The position numbers were made by a program, and so were the translations under genes. Source: DASZUK01 sp963844575 (lineage in GTDB: Bacteria > Actinomycetota > Acidimicrobiia > Acidimicrobiales > RAAP-2). Taken from it: 64,000 nucleotides of DNA. Positions 53,511-61,419 of the stretch are shown one piece after another (position 1 is the first letter of the stretch; each line of letters opens with the position of its first letter). The stretch spans positions 2,728,001 through 2,792,000 of the forward strand of contig CAWJOU010000005.1 of assembly GCA_963844575.1 (NCBI GenBank), given 5' to 3'. The notes below the pieces were generated by a model. That model saw only the letters and a list, made by a program, of their open reading frames with translations. It ran no database searches and was not told where the DNA came from.

Positions 53511-54214
53511 CGCCGCGACAGCCCCCCGCTCTTGCAGGCGACGCAGAGCCGGGCGAACGGCAGCGCCCGGAGCCGCGGTTTGGGGATCGGCTGCTGGCAG
53601 CGCTCGCAGGCGCCGTACGTCTTCTTGGCGATCCGGGCGAGCGCGTCGTCGATCTCCTCCACCGCGGCGAGCGCCTGGGCGGAGAGGGCGAGGTCGCGTT
53701 CCCGGTCGACGGTGACCGTCCCACCCTCGCCGGACTCCTCGTCGAACTGGACGTCGCCCGGCTCGCGCTCTTGGGCCAGCGAGTCGGCCTCGGCCTTGAG
53801 GTCGGCGGCCTGACCCTGGTAGATGGCGCGCTCGGAGAGGAGCAGCTCGCGCTGCTCGTCGAGAAACTTGACGTCCTTCGCGTACGGGCCGGTCGACGGC
53901 TTCTTGGGGGCCGGCCGGGTGGCCGCGGCCGGCCCGGGGGCGGCCTTGACCGGCGCCTTCGTCGCCTTGGCCGGCGCCTTGGCGACCTCGGCCGACGCCT
54001 TCGTCGGGGCCTTCGTGATCTTCTTCGCCGTCGTCTTCGTCGTCACCGCGCTCTTCACCGCCTCCTTCTTGGCCGATGGCTTGACCGATGCTGCCGCCTT
54101 GCTGCCGGCCGCCTTGCTGCCGGCCGCCTTGCCGGCGGCCGGGGCCTTGGCCTTTCCGGCCGCCGCGGCGGACTTCGACGTCGTCGACACGGCAGCCTTC
54201 TTGGTCGGCGTCAT
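53507..54214 (-). CDS. DksA/TraR-type C4 zinc-finger protein with histone H1-like N-terminus
   Basis: 235 residues. The first 120 are almost only Lys, Ala, Pro, Thr and Ser (MTPTKKAAVSTTSKSAAAAG, KAAGSKAAGSKAA, KAPAKATKAPVKA), like histone H1 tails. Then a coiled-coil-like helix (FLDEQRELLLSERAIYQGQA) and the C4 finger CERCQQPIPKPRLRALPFAR / LCVACK. DksA-like proteins enter the RNA polymerase secondary channel; the basic tail suggests additional DNA binding (inference). ATG 54214 has GAGGAG upstream and a promoter at 54285-54313. Confidence 0.87.
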   Translation of the reverse strand: MTPTKKAAVSTTSKSAAAAGKAKAPAAGKAAGSKAAGSKAAASVKPSAKKEAVKSAVTTKTTAKKITKAPTKASAEVAKAPAKATKAPVKAAPGPAAATRPAPKKPSTGPYAKDVKFLDEQRELLLSERAIYQGQAADLKAEADSLAQEREPGDVQFDEESGEGGTVTVDRERDLALSAQALAAVEEIDDALARIAKKTYGACERCQQPIPKPRLRALPFARLCVACKSGGLSRR

Positions 54215-54284
54215 GTCGTCCTCCTCTCCTCCGGCGGCTACGGGCAGGCCACCGAGGGCGGCTCCGGGTGACCGGGAGGCGGCG

Positions 54285-54313
54285 ACCATACCGGACGCCC
54301 CCGGTCGAGGCAA
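54285..54313 (-). promoter_or_regulatory. Promoter of the DksA-like gene (and lspA-rluD)
   Basis: Minus-strand TTGCCT (54308-54313) and TATGGT (54285-54290) with exactly 17 bases between. Predicted leader is about 65 bases and includes a Shine-Dalgarno. Confidence 0.6.
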
Positions 54314-54319
54314 TACAGG

Positions 54320-54339
54320 GGCCGGGGAGAACCCCGGCC
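54320..54339 (-). terminator. Hairpin after divIVA
   Basis: GGCCGGGG (54320-54327) and CCCCGGCC (54332-54339) form a perfect 8-base stem with a 4-base loop, 3 bases beyond the divIVA stop. No U-tract follows. It separates divIVA from the promoter at 54285. Confidence 0.6.
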
Positions 54340-54342
54340 GGG

Positions 54343-55071
54343 TCAACCGACCTGGGGTTCGCCGCCGTGCAGGTCGACGACCGCGTCCGACCCGCCATTG
54401 CCGGCCGGGCGGGACCCGGCGGCCGGACGTGCCTGGTCCCCGCCGCGGGGCCGCAGCGCCATGAGCGAGTTCGCCGGCTGGATGTTGTCGTCGACCCACT
54501 TCAGGATCTCGGCCAGGCTGCCCCGCAGGCGGTTGCGCTCGGCCTCGAGGTGACGGGCCATGTTCTCGACGTCGGTGGCCAGCTGGCCGCGCATCCCCTC
54601 CAGGCGGGTGACCTCCTCGCGGAGGCGGTGCTCGGCTTCGGCGCTCATCTGCCGGGCCCGCTCGTCGGCCTGGACGATCGCCGCCCGGGCCCGCTCCTCG
54701 GCCTGGGCGACGACCTCGGCCGCCTGGGTCTCGGCATCGCGCTTCGTCTGGTCGACGAACCGCTGGGCCATCAGGAGCGTCCGCTGCAGGGTGTCGTCGG
54801 TGATCGCCGCATCGGCTGCCGCGGCCGAGGCCGCGGCGGCGGCCGGCTGCGCGGCGGTCGAGCCGTCCCGCTCGAGCTGGGCGATCCGCTCCGAGGCCTG
54901 CCGGAGCCGGTCGGCCATCTGCCGGAGCTGCTCGTGGAGGGCCTCGGCCTCGACCGCCGCCTTCTCCAGGTACTCGTCGACCTCGTCGACGTTGTAGCCC
55001 TTCAGGCCCAGCCGGAATTCCACCGTGCGCAGGGTCTCGAGGGTCGACTGGGTCGGCTGGGGGCTGTCCAT
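54343..55071 (-). CDS. divIVA: DivIVA-domain protein (Wag31-like)
   Basis: 242 residues. The N-terminal DivIVA domain has TVEFRLGLKGYNVDEVDEYL followed by coiled coil; an Ala-rich linker (80-110) leads to a second long coiled coil (RTLLMAQRFVDQTKRDAETQ to ARHLEAERNRLRG). In actinobacteria such proteins mark the poles and organise cell-wall growth. The N-terminus lacks the very short Wag31 start (13 extra residues). Closes the dcw-linked block. ATG 55071 appears leaderless. Confidence 0.88.
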   Translation of the reverse strand: MDSPQPTQSTLETLRTVEFRLGLKGYNVDEVDEYLEKAAVEAEALHEQLRQMADRLRQASERIAQLERDGSTAAQPAAAAASAAAADAAITDDTLQRTLLMAQRFVDQTKRDAETQAAEVVAQAEERARAAIVQADERARQMSAEAEHRLREEVTRLEGMRGQLATDVENMARHLEAERNRLRGSLAEILKWVDDNIQPANSLMALRPRGGDQARPAAGSRPAGNGGSDAVVDLHGGEPQVG

Positions 55072-55079
55072 GACGGGCG

Positions 55080-55085
55080 AGTCTA
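55080..55085 (-). promoter_or_regulatory. -10 element of leaderless divIVA transcript
   Basis: Minus-strand TAGACT, 8 bases before ATG 55071. Confidence 0.43.
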
Positions 55086-55127
55086 CCCGCCGGCCCCTCG
55101 CTCGACCGGACTGGGTCGTGGTGGCGC

Positions 55128-55385
55128 TCAGGCTCGCAGCAGCGGGATGACGATGATCTCGGCGACGAGCAGGACGACGATGATCGAGAGGTCGATCCCC
55201 TGCCCGCCGACCCGGACCGGCGGCAGGATCCGCCGCACCGGGCGCAGGACCGGCTCGGTGATGAGCTCGAGGAAGCGGACGACCTTCTCGAAGGCCGTGC
55301 CCTGGCGCACCGGGAACCAGCTGAGCAGGGCCCGGGCGATCAGGATCAGGACGTACGCCTCGATGAGGCCGACAACGATGCCCAC
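55128..55385 (-). CDS. YggT family membrane protein
   Basis: 85 residues, two membrane helices (IVVGLIEAYVLILIARALLS and LSIIVVLLVAEIIVIPLL) flanking the conserved LITEPVLRPVRRILPP. The family is linked to cell division and osmotic adaptation but is poorly defined. GTG 55385 lies 7 bases after the sepF stop. Confidence 0.9.
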   Translation of the reverse strand: MGIVVGLIEAYVLILIARALLSWFPVRQGTAFEKVVRFLELITEPVLRPVRRILPPVRVGGQGIDLSIIVVLLVAEIIVIPLLRA

Positions 55386-55392
55386 TGGCGGC

Positions 55393-55953
55393 CTAAGCCC
55401 GCCCGTACCCTCGTTCCTGCAAGCGTTGGCGCTCCTCCTCGGACACCTTCACGTTGGTCGGTGCCAGCAGGAAGACCTCGTCGGCCACCTTCTCCATCTC
55501 TCCGCTCAACGCGTAGGTGACCCCGCTGCAGAAGTCGATCATCCGTCGTTGCAGGTCCCGGTCGGCGACCTGCAGGTTGACGATCACCGGCCGGTTCGAC
55601 TTCAGGTAGTCGGCGATCTCCTTGGCGTCCCCGAACCGGGTCGGGGCGACGACCTGTACCTTCGCCGCGTCACCGGGGGCCATCGGCCGAACCGACGGCG
55701 ACGTCGGCCGGGCGGTCACCGTCGACTGGACCTGTGGTGCCGGGGCCTCCCTCGGCAGCGTTCGGATCCGACCGACCGGGGTGGGCGCCGGTCGGTCCTC
55801 CGGCTCGTCCACCTCGTGGCTCCGAGGGTCGGGCCGCGCCGCTACCGCGGCGAACCCGCGGGGGCTGCGGTCGTCGTACTCGTCGTACTCGTCGTACTCG
55901 TCATCGAGTAGTCCGAGGTAGACCATGGTCTTTTTCAAAAATGAGGTAGCCAT
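55393..55953 (-). CDS. sepF: Cell division protein SepF
   Basis: 186 residues. MATSFLKKTMVYLGLLDDEY forms the membrane-targeting N-terminus, followed by a linker with three tandem EYD units (bases 55873-55899 are a 9-base repeat), and the C-terminal SepF domain: VVAPTRFGDAKEIADYLKSN, RPVIVNLQVADRDLQRRMID and FCSGVTYALSGEMEKVADEV. SepF tethers FtsZ to the membrane and is the essential Z-ring anchor in actinobacteria, which lack FtsA. ATG 55953 with a GGAG Shine-Dalgarno. Confidence 0.95.
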   Translation of the reverse strand: MATSFLKKTMVYLGLLDDEYDEYDEYDDRSPRGFAAVAARPDPRSHEVDEPEDRPAPTPVGRIRTLPREAPAPQVQSTVTARPTSPSVRPMAPGDAAKVQVVAPTRFGDAKEIADYLKSNRPVIVNLQVADRDLQRRMIDFCSGVTYALSGEMEKVADEVFLLAPTNVKVSEEERQRLQERGYGRA

Positions 55954-56008
55954 CGGTCGTCTCCTCGACTCCAGAGTAGTGCGTTCACCGACGAACGGGC
56001 GGACCCCG

Positions 56009-56665
56009 TCATCGCGGCGGCCGATCACCGAACAGCGCCCGGCCGATCCGGACGATCGTCGCTCCTTCGGCCACCGCGTCCTCGAGGTCGTCGCTCATCC
56101 CCATCGAGCGCTCCACGAGTCCCAGCCGGTCGGCCAGCTCGCGCACCGCCCGGAACGCCGGGCGGGCCGGCGCACCGAGCGGGGCCACGGCCATCAGGCC
56201 ACGGACGTGGACGCCGGCGTCGGCCAGGCCGGCCACCAGCTCCGGCACGGCCGCCGACGGGCAGCCGTTGCGCCCGGCCGCCCCCGAGACGTCGACCTCG
56301 ACGAGGACGTCGGCGCCCGGTCGGCGCCGGCCGATCGCCTCGCCCTCGGCCAGTCGGGCGACGGTCTGCCAGCAGTCGACGAGCGGCGCGAGCGCCGGGA
56401 TCTTGTTGCGCTGGACGGCGCCGAGGAAATGCCAACGGAGCGCCGTTCCCGATGACTGGACGGCGGCCGCCTTGGCCACGAGCTCCTGGGCGTAGTTCTC
56501 GCCGACGGTCGTGAGGCCGGCCGAGGCGGCCGCGACGACCGCGTCGGCCCCGAAACCCTTCGTTACCGCCACCACCTGGACCGCCGCGGGGTCGCCGCCG
56601 GCCGATTCGATCCGCTGGCGGACGACGGCCAGCCGACCGGCGACGCCGTCGGGGTCGATCGCCAC
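56009..56665 (-). CDS. YggS/PLPBP family pyridoxal-phosphate homeostasis protein
   Basis: 218 residues, alanine-racemase-like barrel. The PLP Lys is in VQVVAVTKGFGADAVVAAAS; VGENYAQELVAKA, LRWHFLGAVQRNKI, LVEVDVSGAAGRNGCP and SMGMSDDLEDAVAEGATIVR complete the family pattern (MGMSxD, then RIG). Binds PLP but is not catalytic. GTG 56665 is chosen at the start of homology; an in-frame start at 56758 would overlap ftsZ by 50 bases and translate the repeat region. Confidence 0.92.
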   Translation of the reverse strand: MAIDPDGVAGRLAVVRQRIESAGGDPAAVQVVAVTKGFGADAVVAAASAGLTTVGENYAQELVAKAAAVQSSGTALRWHFLGAVQRNKIPALAPLVDCWQTVARLAEGEAIGRRRPGADVLVEVDVSGAAGRNGCPSAAVPELVAGLADAGVHVRGLMAVAPLGAPARPAFRAVRELADRLGLVERSMGMSDDLEDAVAEGATIVRIGRALFGDRPPR

Positions 56666-56670
56666 GTCTC

Positions 56671-56728
56671 TCGGAGGAACGACGGGGCCTCGCTGAGGAA
56701 CGACGGACCTATCGGAGGAACGACGGGA
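56671..56728. repeat. Three 20-21-base tandem repeats of the ftsZ 3' end
   Basis: GAGGAACGACGG recurs at about 56674, 56695 and 56715, within units spaced 20-21 bases. The copy at 56712-56728 is the end of ftsZ (minus-strand codons for PSFLR and the stop); the other two lie between ftsZ and yggS and would also read PSFL in one frame. Confidence 0.85.
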
Positions 56729-57824
56729 CGTCGAAGTCGTCGTCGCCGAGGTCGACACCCTCGTCGGCCGCGTCGGAGAAGATGTCGACCGGTTTCACCG
56801 GCTCCCGGCCGAGGCCCTGGGTACCCGCGGCCCCCGACTCCGCACCCGCCGTCGCCGGCCGGGTGCCTTCCTCCCACCGCTCGAACCCGGCGGCGATGAC
56901 GGTGACGCGGACCTCGTCGCCCATGTTGTCGTCGATGACCGCGCCGAAGATGATGTTGGCATCCGGGTGGGCCACGCCGTGGATGATCTCGGCCGCCTCG
57001 TTGACCTCGAACAGGCCGAGGTCCGTGCCGCCGGCGATGTTGAGCAGGATGCCGCGGGCCCCCTCGATCGACGCCTCGAGCAGCGGGCTGGTGATGGCTG
57101 CCCGGGCGGCGTTGGCCGCCCGACCCTCGCCGATGGAGGCGCCGATGCCCATGATGGCGGTGCCGGCGTTCGTCATGACCATCTTCACGTCGGCGAAGTC
57201 GGTGTTGATCAGGCCGGGCACCGTGATCAGATCGGTGATGCCCCGGACACCCTGCAGCAATACCTCGTCGGCCATCTTGAACGCGTTGACCATCGACGTC
57301 TTGTCGTTCGAGACCGTGAGCAGCCGGTCGTTCGGGATGACGATGAGGGTGTCGACCTTCTCCTTCAGGATCTGGATGCCCTTCTCGGCCTGCATCGCCC
57401 GGCGGCGGCCCTCGAAGGTGAACGGCCTCGTCACGACGCCGATGGTCAGTGCGCCGACGGCCTTCGCCACCTCGGCCACCACCGGCGCCGCGCCGGTCCC
57501 GGTCCCGCCGCCCTTGCCGGCGGTGATGAAGACCATGTCCGCCCCCTGTAGGGCCTCCTCGATCTCCGCCCGGTGCTCCTCGGCGGCCTGCCGGCCGACG
57601 TCGGGATCGCTCCCGGCCCCGAGACCCCGCGTCAGCTGCCGCCCGATGTCCAGCTTCAGGTCGGCGTCGCTCATCAGCAGCGCCTGGGCATCGGTGTTGG
57701 CGGCGATGAACTCCACGTTGCGGAGCCCGGACTCGATCATGCGGTTGACGGCGTTGACACCACCCCCGCCGACGCCCACCACCTTGATCACGGCGAGGTA
57801 GTTGCTCTGTGCCGGAACGGTCAT
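56709..57824 (-). CDS. ftsZ: Cell division protein FtsZ
   Basis: Tubulin-like GTPase that forms the Z ring. 371 residues: VVGVGGGGVNAVNRMIESGL, the tubulin signature GKGGGTGTGAAPVVAEVAK, VDTLIVIPNDRLLTV, FKMADEVLLQGVRGITDLIT, GEGRAANAARAAI, a Gly/Ala-rich linker, and the C-terminal peptide DDFDVPSFLR that binds SepF. ATG 57824 is preceded by GAGGG. The codons for the C-terminal peptide are repeated twice beyond the stop. Transcribed from the promoter at 57974. Confidence 0.97.
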   Translation of the reverse strand: MTVPAQSNYLAVIKVVGVGGGGVNAVNRMIESGLRNVEFIAANTDAQALLMSDADLKLDIGRQLTRGLGAGSDPDVGRQAAEEHRAEIEEALQGADMVFITAGKGGGTGTGAAPVVAEVAKAVGALTIGVVTRPFTFEGRRRAMQAEKGIQILKEKVDTLIVIPNDRLLTVSNDKTSMVNAFKMADEVLLQGVRGITDLITVPGLINTDFADVKMVMTNAGTAIMGIGASIGEGRAANAARAAITSPLLEASIEGARGILLNIAGGTDLGLFEVNEAAEIIHGVAHPDANIIFGAVIDDNMGDEVRVTVIAAGFERWEEGTRPATAGAESGAAGTQGLGREPVKPVDIFSDAADEGVDLGDDDFDVPSFLR

Positions 57825-57926
57825 GGGCTCCCTCGGTACTGGGGCGATCGCCGACCGATCGCTATGCTCGAAACTCCCCAACAGGCGGTCGAGAGACTGC
57901 ACTCCGCACCGTCGCTCCCACCGCGC

Positions 57927-57947
57927 TCAACCTGTTGGGAAGGTTGA
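57927..57947. promoter_or_regulatory. Inverted repeat in the ftsZ leader
   Basis: TCAACCT (57927-57933) and AGGTTGA (57941-57947), perfect 7-base arms with a 7-base spacer, about 30 bases downstream of the predicted ftsZ -10. It could be an operator or an RNA hairpin; no known regulator site is recognised. Confidence 0.45.
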
Positions 57948-57973
57948 ACAGTAGTGGAAATTGACGTGGTCAC

Positions 57974-58002
57974 ACGATACGAGCGGCGTCTCACCAGGTC
58001 AA
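57974..58002 (-). promoter_or_regulatory. ftsZ promoter just after ftsQ
   Basis: Minus-strand TTGACC (57997-58002) and TATCGT (57974-57979), 17-base spacer, beginning 8 bases after the ftsQ stop. The 185-base ftsQ-ftsZ gap is the largest in this cluster, and the leader would be about 140 bases. A dedicated ftsZ promoter here is usual in actinobacteria. Confidence 0.65.
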
Positions 58003-58009
58003 GCACTGT

Positions 58010-58960
58010 TCACCCGCCCGTCACGACGGGCGATCCAGGCACGCTGACGTCGATCACGTCGCCGGCCGTCAGCGGGGCGCCGGCCAGGACCGCGGCGACG
58101 TCCTCGTACTTCTGCGAGAGTTGCCCCGTCGTCCCGAGGTTGACCGTCACCGGCGACGTGAGCTTGAGGGTCACCTGGCCACCGGCGGTCGCATCGACCT
58201 CGGTGACCTGGCCGGCGAAGGCCTTCGGCAACGACGCGGCCACCACCAGCGCCGGCCGGTCGGCGGCCAACATCGTCCCGGCCGCGCCGGCCGCGGCCGC
58301 GCCGACGACGTGCACGAGCCCGGCCGGCGGCGACGGCGTGTCGGCCAAGACCCGCCCCGTCCCGTCCACCAGCGCCCACGCCGCCGTCCCCTTCGGTCCG
58401 GTCGACGGCGCCGGCGGCGCGGTCGTCGCCGTGGTCGACGGCGTGGCCCCCGCCGGCGTCGCCCCGGCGGCCGCCGCACCGCCGGTCGCGCCAGACCCGG
58501 TCGTGCCAGGCCCGGCCGGCGCGGTCGCCGAGACGGCGGCCACCGGCGTCCGCTCGGTGACGACGATCCGGACGCCATCCGGCCAGTCCCGGCTCACCGC
58601 GGCCGTCGCCACCCACGGGAGCTGTTCGACCTTGGCCGCCACCGCGCCGGTGTCGACGTCGATCAACGGGGGATGCCCACCGAGACCGGCCGCGGCGACG
58701 ATCTCGGCGTCGGGGGTGTGGACGGACCCGACGACCGTCACGACCCGCGCCGCCAGGACCTTCGTATGGAGGAAGAACCATGCGCCGACGACGACCGCGA
58801 CGGCGACGACGGCGACCAGCAGGATCCGGCGGCGGCGGCGGCCGGCCTGCCGCACGACCGCGGTCCGCCGCTCCTTGAGGCGCGGATCGATCCGCGGTCC
58901 CGGCCGGGCGGGCCGGGCCGCGACGGCACGGCGAGGGGCGTCGGTCTTCGTCGGCGTCAT
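58010..58960 (-). CDS. ftsQ: Cell division protein FtsQ
   Basis: 316 residues. A basic cytoplasmic start (RLKERRTAVVRQAGRRRRR) leads to one membrane helix ILLVAVVAVAVVVGAWFFL and the POTRA domain: VVTVVGSVHTPDAEIVAAAG, LIDVDTGAVAAKVEQLPWVA, RDWPDGVRIVVTERTPVAAV. A low-complexity Ala/Thr/Gly/Pro insert of about 45 residues interrupts the beta domain. Links the FtsB/FtsL complex to the divisome. ATG 58960 overlaps the murB stop. Confidence 0.93.
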   Translation of the reverse strand: MTPTKTDAPRRAVAARPARPGPRIDPRLKERRTAVVRQAGRRRRRILLVAVVAVAVVVGAWFFLHTKVLAARVVTVVGSVHTPDAEIVAAAGLGGHPPLIDVDTGAVAAKVEQLPWVATAAVSRDWPDGVRIVVTERTPVAAVSATAPAGPGTTGSGATGGAAAAGATPAGATPSTTATTAPPAPSTGPKGTAAWALVDGTGRVLADTPSPPAGLVHVVGAAAAGAAGTMLAADRPALVVAASLPKAFAGQVTEVDATAGGQVTLKLTSPVTVNLGTTGQLSQKYEDVAAVLAGAPLTAGDVIDVSVPGSPVVTGG

Positions 58961-59997
58961 CGCGTTCGCCCGCCGCCCCGGGGCCCACGGCTCCCGGTCA
59001 TCGGGCCGCCTTCGGTCGCATCGCCCCCATTCTCGACGGCTGGGAAGCCGATCAGGCGGACCTCCGGTCGCAGGTCCACGCCGAACCGCTCGGCGACCGT
59101 CCCGCGGACGTGGACCATGAGCCGGTGGACGTCGTCGGCCGACCCGCCGTCGTCGGCCTGGATGAAGTTGGCATGCTTCTCCGACACCCGGGCGGTGCCC
59201 ATCCGGAACCCCTTGAGGCCGGCCGCGTCGACGAGCCGGCCGGCCGAGTCGCCCGGCGGGTTGGCGAAGACCGAGCCCGCGTTGCTCCCCCCGGGCTGGT
59301 GCTGGCGTCGCCACGAGACGATCTCGGCGAGCTGCGTCCGACCGGCGTCGACCGGTCCCGGCGCCAGCGCGAACTCGGCCCAGACGACGACCTCGGTCGG
59401 CGAGATCGACGACCGGCGGTAGCCGAGCTCGAGCCGGACCGGACCGTCCTCGCCGCCGGCGTCGTGGGCCAGGTCGAGCCACCGGTACCGCACCAGCCCG
59501 GCCGCGGTGTCCGATCCGTGGCCGCCGGCGTTCATCCGCACCGCGCCGCCGACCGACCCCGGCACGCCGACCGCCCACTCCAGCCCGGTCAGGCCCGCTT
59601 CGACCGTCCGACGGGCCAGCACCGGCAACCCGGCTCCCCCACCCGCCCGGGCCCGGTGGCCGTCGATGCCGATGTCGCTCAAGCCGGGGCCGAGGCGGAC
59701 GGCGAGACCGGGAAAGCCGGCGTCGGCGACGAGCAGGTTAGAGCCTTTGCCGACGACGAGCACCGGTATGCGGCGACCGAAGAGGGCCCGGCGGGCGGCC
59801 AGCAGGTCGGCTTCGGACCCGGCCTCCCAGAAGACCGCGGCCGGGCCGCCGACCCGGTACGTCGTGAGCGGACCGAGCGGCCGGTCCCGCTCGGCTCGCG
59901 GCCCGAGGGCGTCGGCCACCCGCTGGAGGTCACGGCGGGCCGGGTCGCCGTGGCCTCCGCTCGACGGCACCGGGCTCGACCGCCCTTTGCTCACCAC
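58957..59997 (-). CDS. murB: UDP-N-acetylenolpyruvoylglucosamine reductase
   Basis: FAD enzyme forming UDP-N-acetylmuramate. 346 residues: PLTTYRVGGPAAVFWEAGSE, VVGKGSNLLVADAGFPGLAV, VPGSVGGAVRMNAGGHGSDT, GGSNAGSVFANPPGDSAGRL (proton-donating Ser) and VSEKHANFIQ. The tail past 320 is Gly/Arg-rich. GTG 59997 is followed by a second GTG one codon later. It starts 21 bases after murC. Confidence 0.95.
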   Translation of the reverse strand: MVSKGRSSPVPSSGGHGDPARRDLQRVADALGPRAERDRPLGPLTTYRVGGPAAVFWEAGSEADLLAARRALFGRRIPVLVVGKGSNLLVADAGFPGLAVRLGPGLSDIGIDGHRARAGGGAGLPVLARRTVEAGLTGLEWAVGVPGSVGGAVRMNAGGHGSDTAAGLVRYRWLDLAHDAGGEDGPVRLELGYRRSSISPTEVVVWAEFALAPGPVDAGRTQLAEIVSWRRQHQPGGSNAGSVFANPPGDSAGRLVDAAGLKGFRMGTARVSEKHANFIQADDGGSADDVHRLMVHVRGTVAERFGVDLRPEVRLIGFPAVENGGDATEGGPMTGSRGPRGGGRTR

Positions 59998-60018
59998 CTT
60001 GGACTCACCATCGGGGGC

Positions 60019-61419
60019 TCACCAGCCCGGCGCGGCCAGGAGCTCGTCGGGCAGGGTGGTCAGGTCCCCGGCCCCGAGGGTGCAGCAGAGGTCGCCGGGC
60101 ACGAGGACGGCTTGGACGAGGTCACGTAGCTCGTCGCGGCTCGGCGCGTAGATGACCGGAATGTGCCGGCTCTGGGCGGTCACCGCGTCGGCGACGAGCT
60201 TGCCGGACACGCCCGGCACCGGCGGCTCGCCGGCGCTGTAGACGTCGGTCACGACGACGAGGTCGGCGTCGACGAAGGCGGTGCCGAACGATCCGGCCAG
60301 CGCGGCCGTCCGGCTGTACCGGTGCGGCTGGAAGACCGCCACCACCCGTCGCCAGCCGCCGTCGCGGGCCGCGGCCAGGGCGGCACGGACCTCGGTCGGC
60401 AGGTGGGCGTAGTCGTCGACGAACGTCACGCCGCCGATCTCGCCGCGGAACTCGAACCGGCGGGGCACGCCGGCGAAGCGGGCCAGTGCGCTCGCCACCG
60501 CCGCGAACGGCGCGCCGGCGAGCATTGCCGCGACCGCGGCGACCGCGGCGTTGCGGGCGTTGTGGACGCCCGGGACCGGGACCTCCAGCCGGCCCAACGG
60601 ACCGTCCGGGCCGGCCAGGTCGAAGCCGACGGCGCTCCGCCCGTGGGCCAGTCTCGACATCACGTAGTCCGCGTCGGCGGCCACGCCGACGCCGACCGCG
60701 TCGTGGGCCCGGCCCAGCTCGGCCCCGACCGCGTCGTCGGCGCAGACCACCCGGCCACCGGACGCGCCGGCCAGGAACCCGCCGAACGCGGCCTTCAGGG
60801 CGTCGAACGTGCCGTAGTGGTCGAGGTGGTCCGGCTCGACGTTGGTCAGGACGGCGATCTCCGGGTGCAACGCGCCGAAGCTGCCGTAGCTCTCGTCGGC
60901 CTCGAGCACCAGCCATTCGCCGCCGTCCCAGACCGCGTTCGTGCCGATCTCGTTGACGTCGGCGCCGATGAGGAACGACGGGTGCAGCCCGGCCTCGACG
61001 AGGATGAGCGCCAGCATCGACGACGACGTCGTCTTGCCGTGCGTCCCGGCCACCGCCAGGCACCGCCGGGTCTCGGCGATCGCGGCCAGGATCTCCGCCC
61101 GCCGGACGACCGGCACCCCCCGCCGGGCGGCCTCGACCAGCTCGACGTTGTCGGACCGGACGGCCGGCGAGAACGTGACGACGTCCGCCCCGACCACCTG
61201 CTCGGCCCGGTGGCCGACGGACACCGCGACGCCCTGCGCCGCCAACCGGTCGGTGACCGGTGACGCCTTGAGATCGCTCCCGCTGACGTCGTGGCCCATC
61301 GCCGCCAGCACACTGGCGATGGCGCTCATGCCGGCCCCGCCGACGCCGACGACGTGGACCCGCTGCCGGGCCGTCAGATCGAGATCAGCGGGCACGCCGG
61401 CCGGCGGGTCAGCGGGCAC
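60019..61419 (-). CDS. murC: UDP-N-acetylmuramate-L-alanine ligase
   Basis: Adds the first amino acid of the peptidoglycan stem. 466 residues: HVVGVGGAGMSAIASVLAAM, AVAGTHGKTTSSSMLALILV (P-loop), LEADESYGSFGALHPEIAVL, TNVEPDHLDHYGT, VHNARNAAVAAVAAMLAGAP and FVDDYAHLPTEVRAALAAAR. The last is usually DDYxHHPTE; here the second His is Leu. GTG 61419 overlaps murG by 11 bases; GTG 61395, eight codons later, is an equally plausible start because the sequence GTGCCCGCTGA is duplicated there. Confidence 0.95.
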   Translation of the reverse strand: MPADPPAGVPADLDLTARQRVHVVGVGGAGMSAIASVLAAMGHDVSGSDLKASPVTDRLAAQGVAVSVGHRAEQVVGADVVTFSPAVRSDNVELVEAARRGVPVVRRAEILAAIAETRRCLAVAGTHGKTTSSSMLALILVEAGLHPSFLIGADVNEIGTNAVWDGGEWLVLEADESYGSFGALHPEIAVLTNVEPDHLDHYGTFDALKAAFGGFLAGASGGRVVCADDAVGAELGRAHDAVGVGVAADADYVMSRLAHGRSAVGFDLAGPDGPLGRLEVPVPGVHNARNAAVAAVAAMLAGAPFAAVASALARFAGVPRRFEFRGEIGGVTFVDDYAHLPTEVRAALAAARDGGWRRVVAVFQPHRYSRTAALAGSFGTAFVDADLVVVTDVYSAGEPPVPGVSGKLVADAVTAQSRHIPVIYAPSRDELRDLVQAVLVPGDLCCTLGAGDLTTLPDELLAAPGW

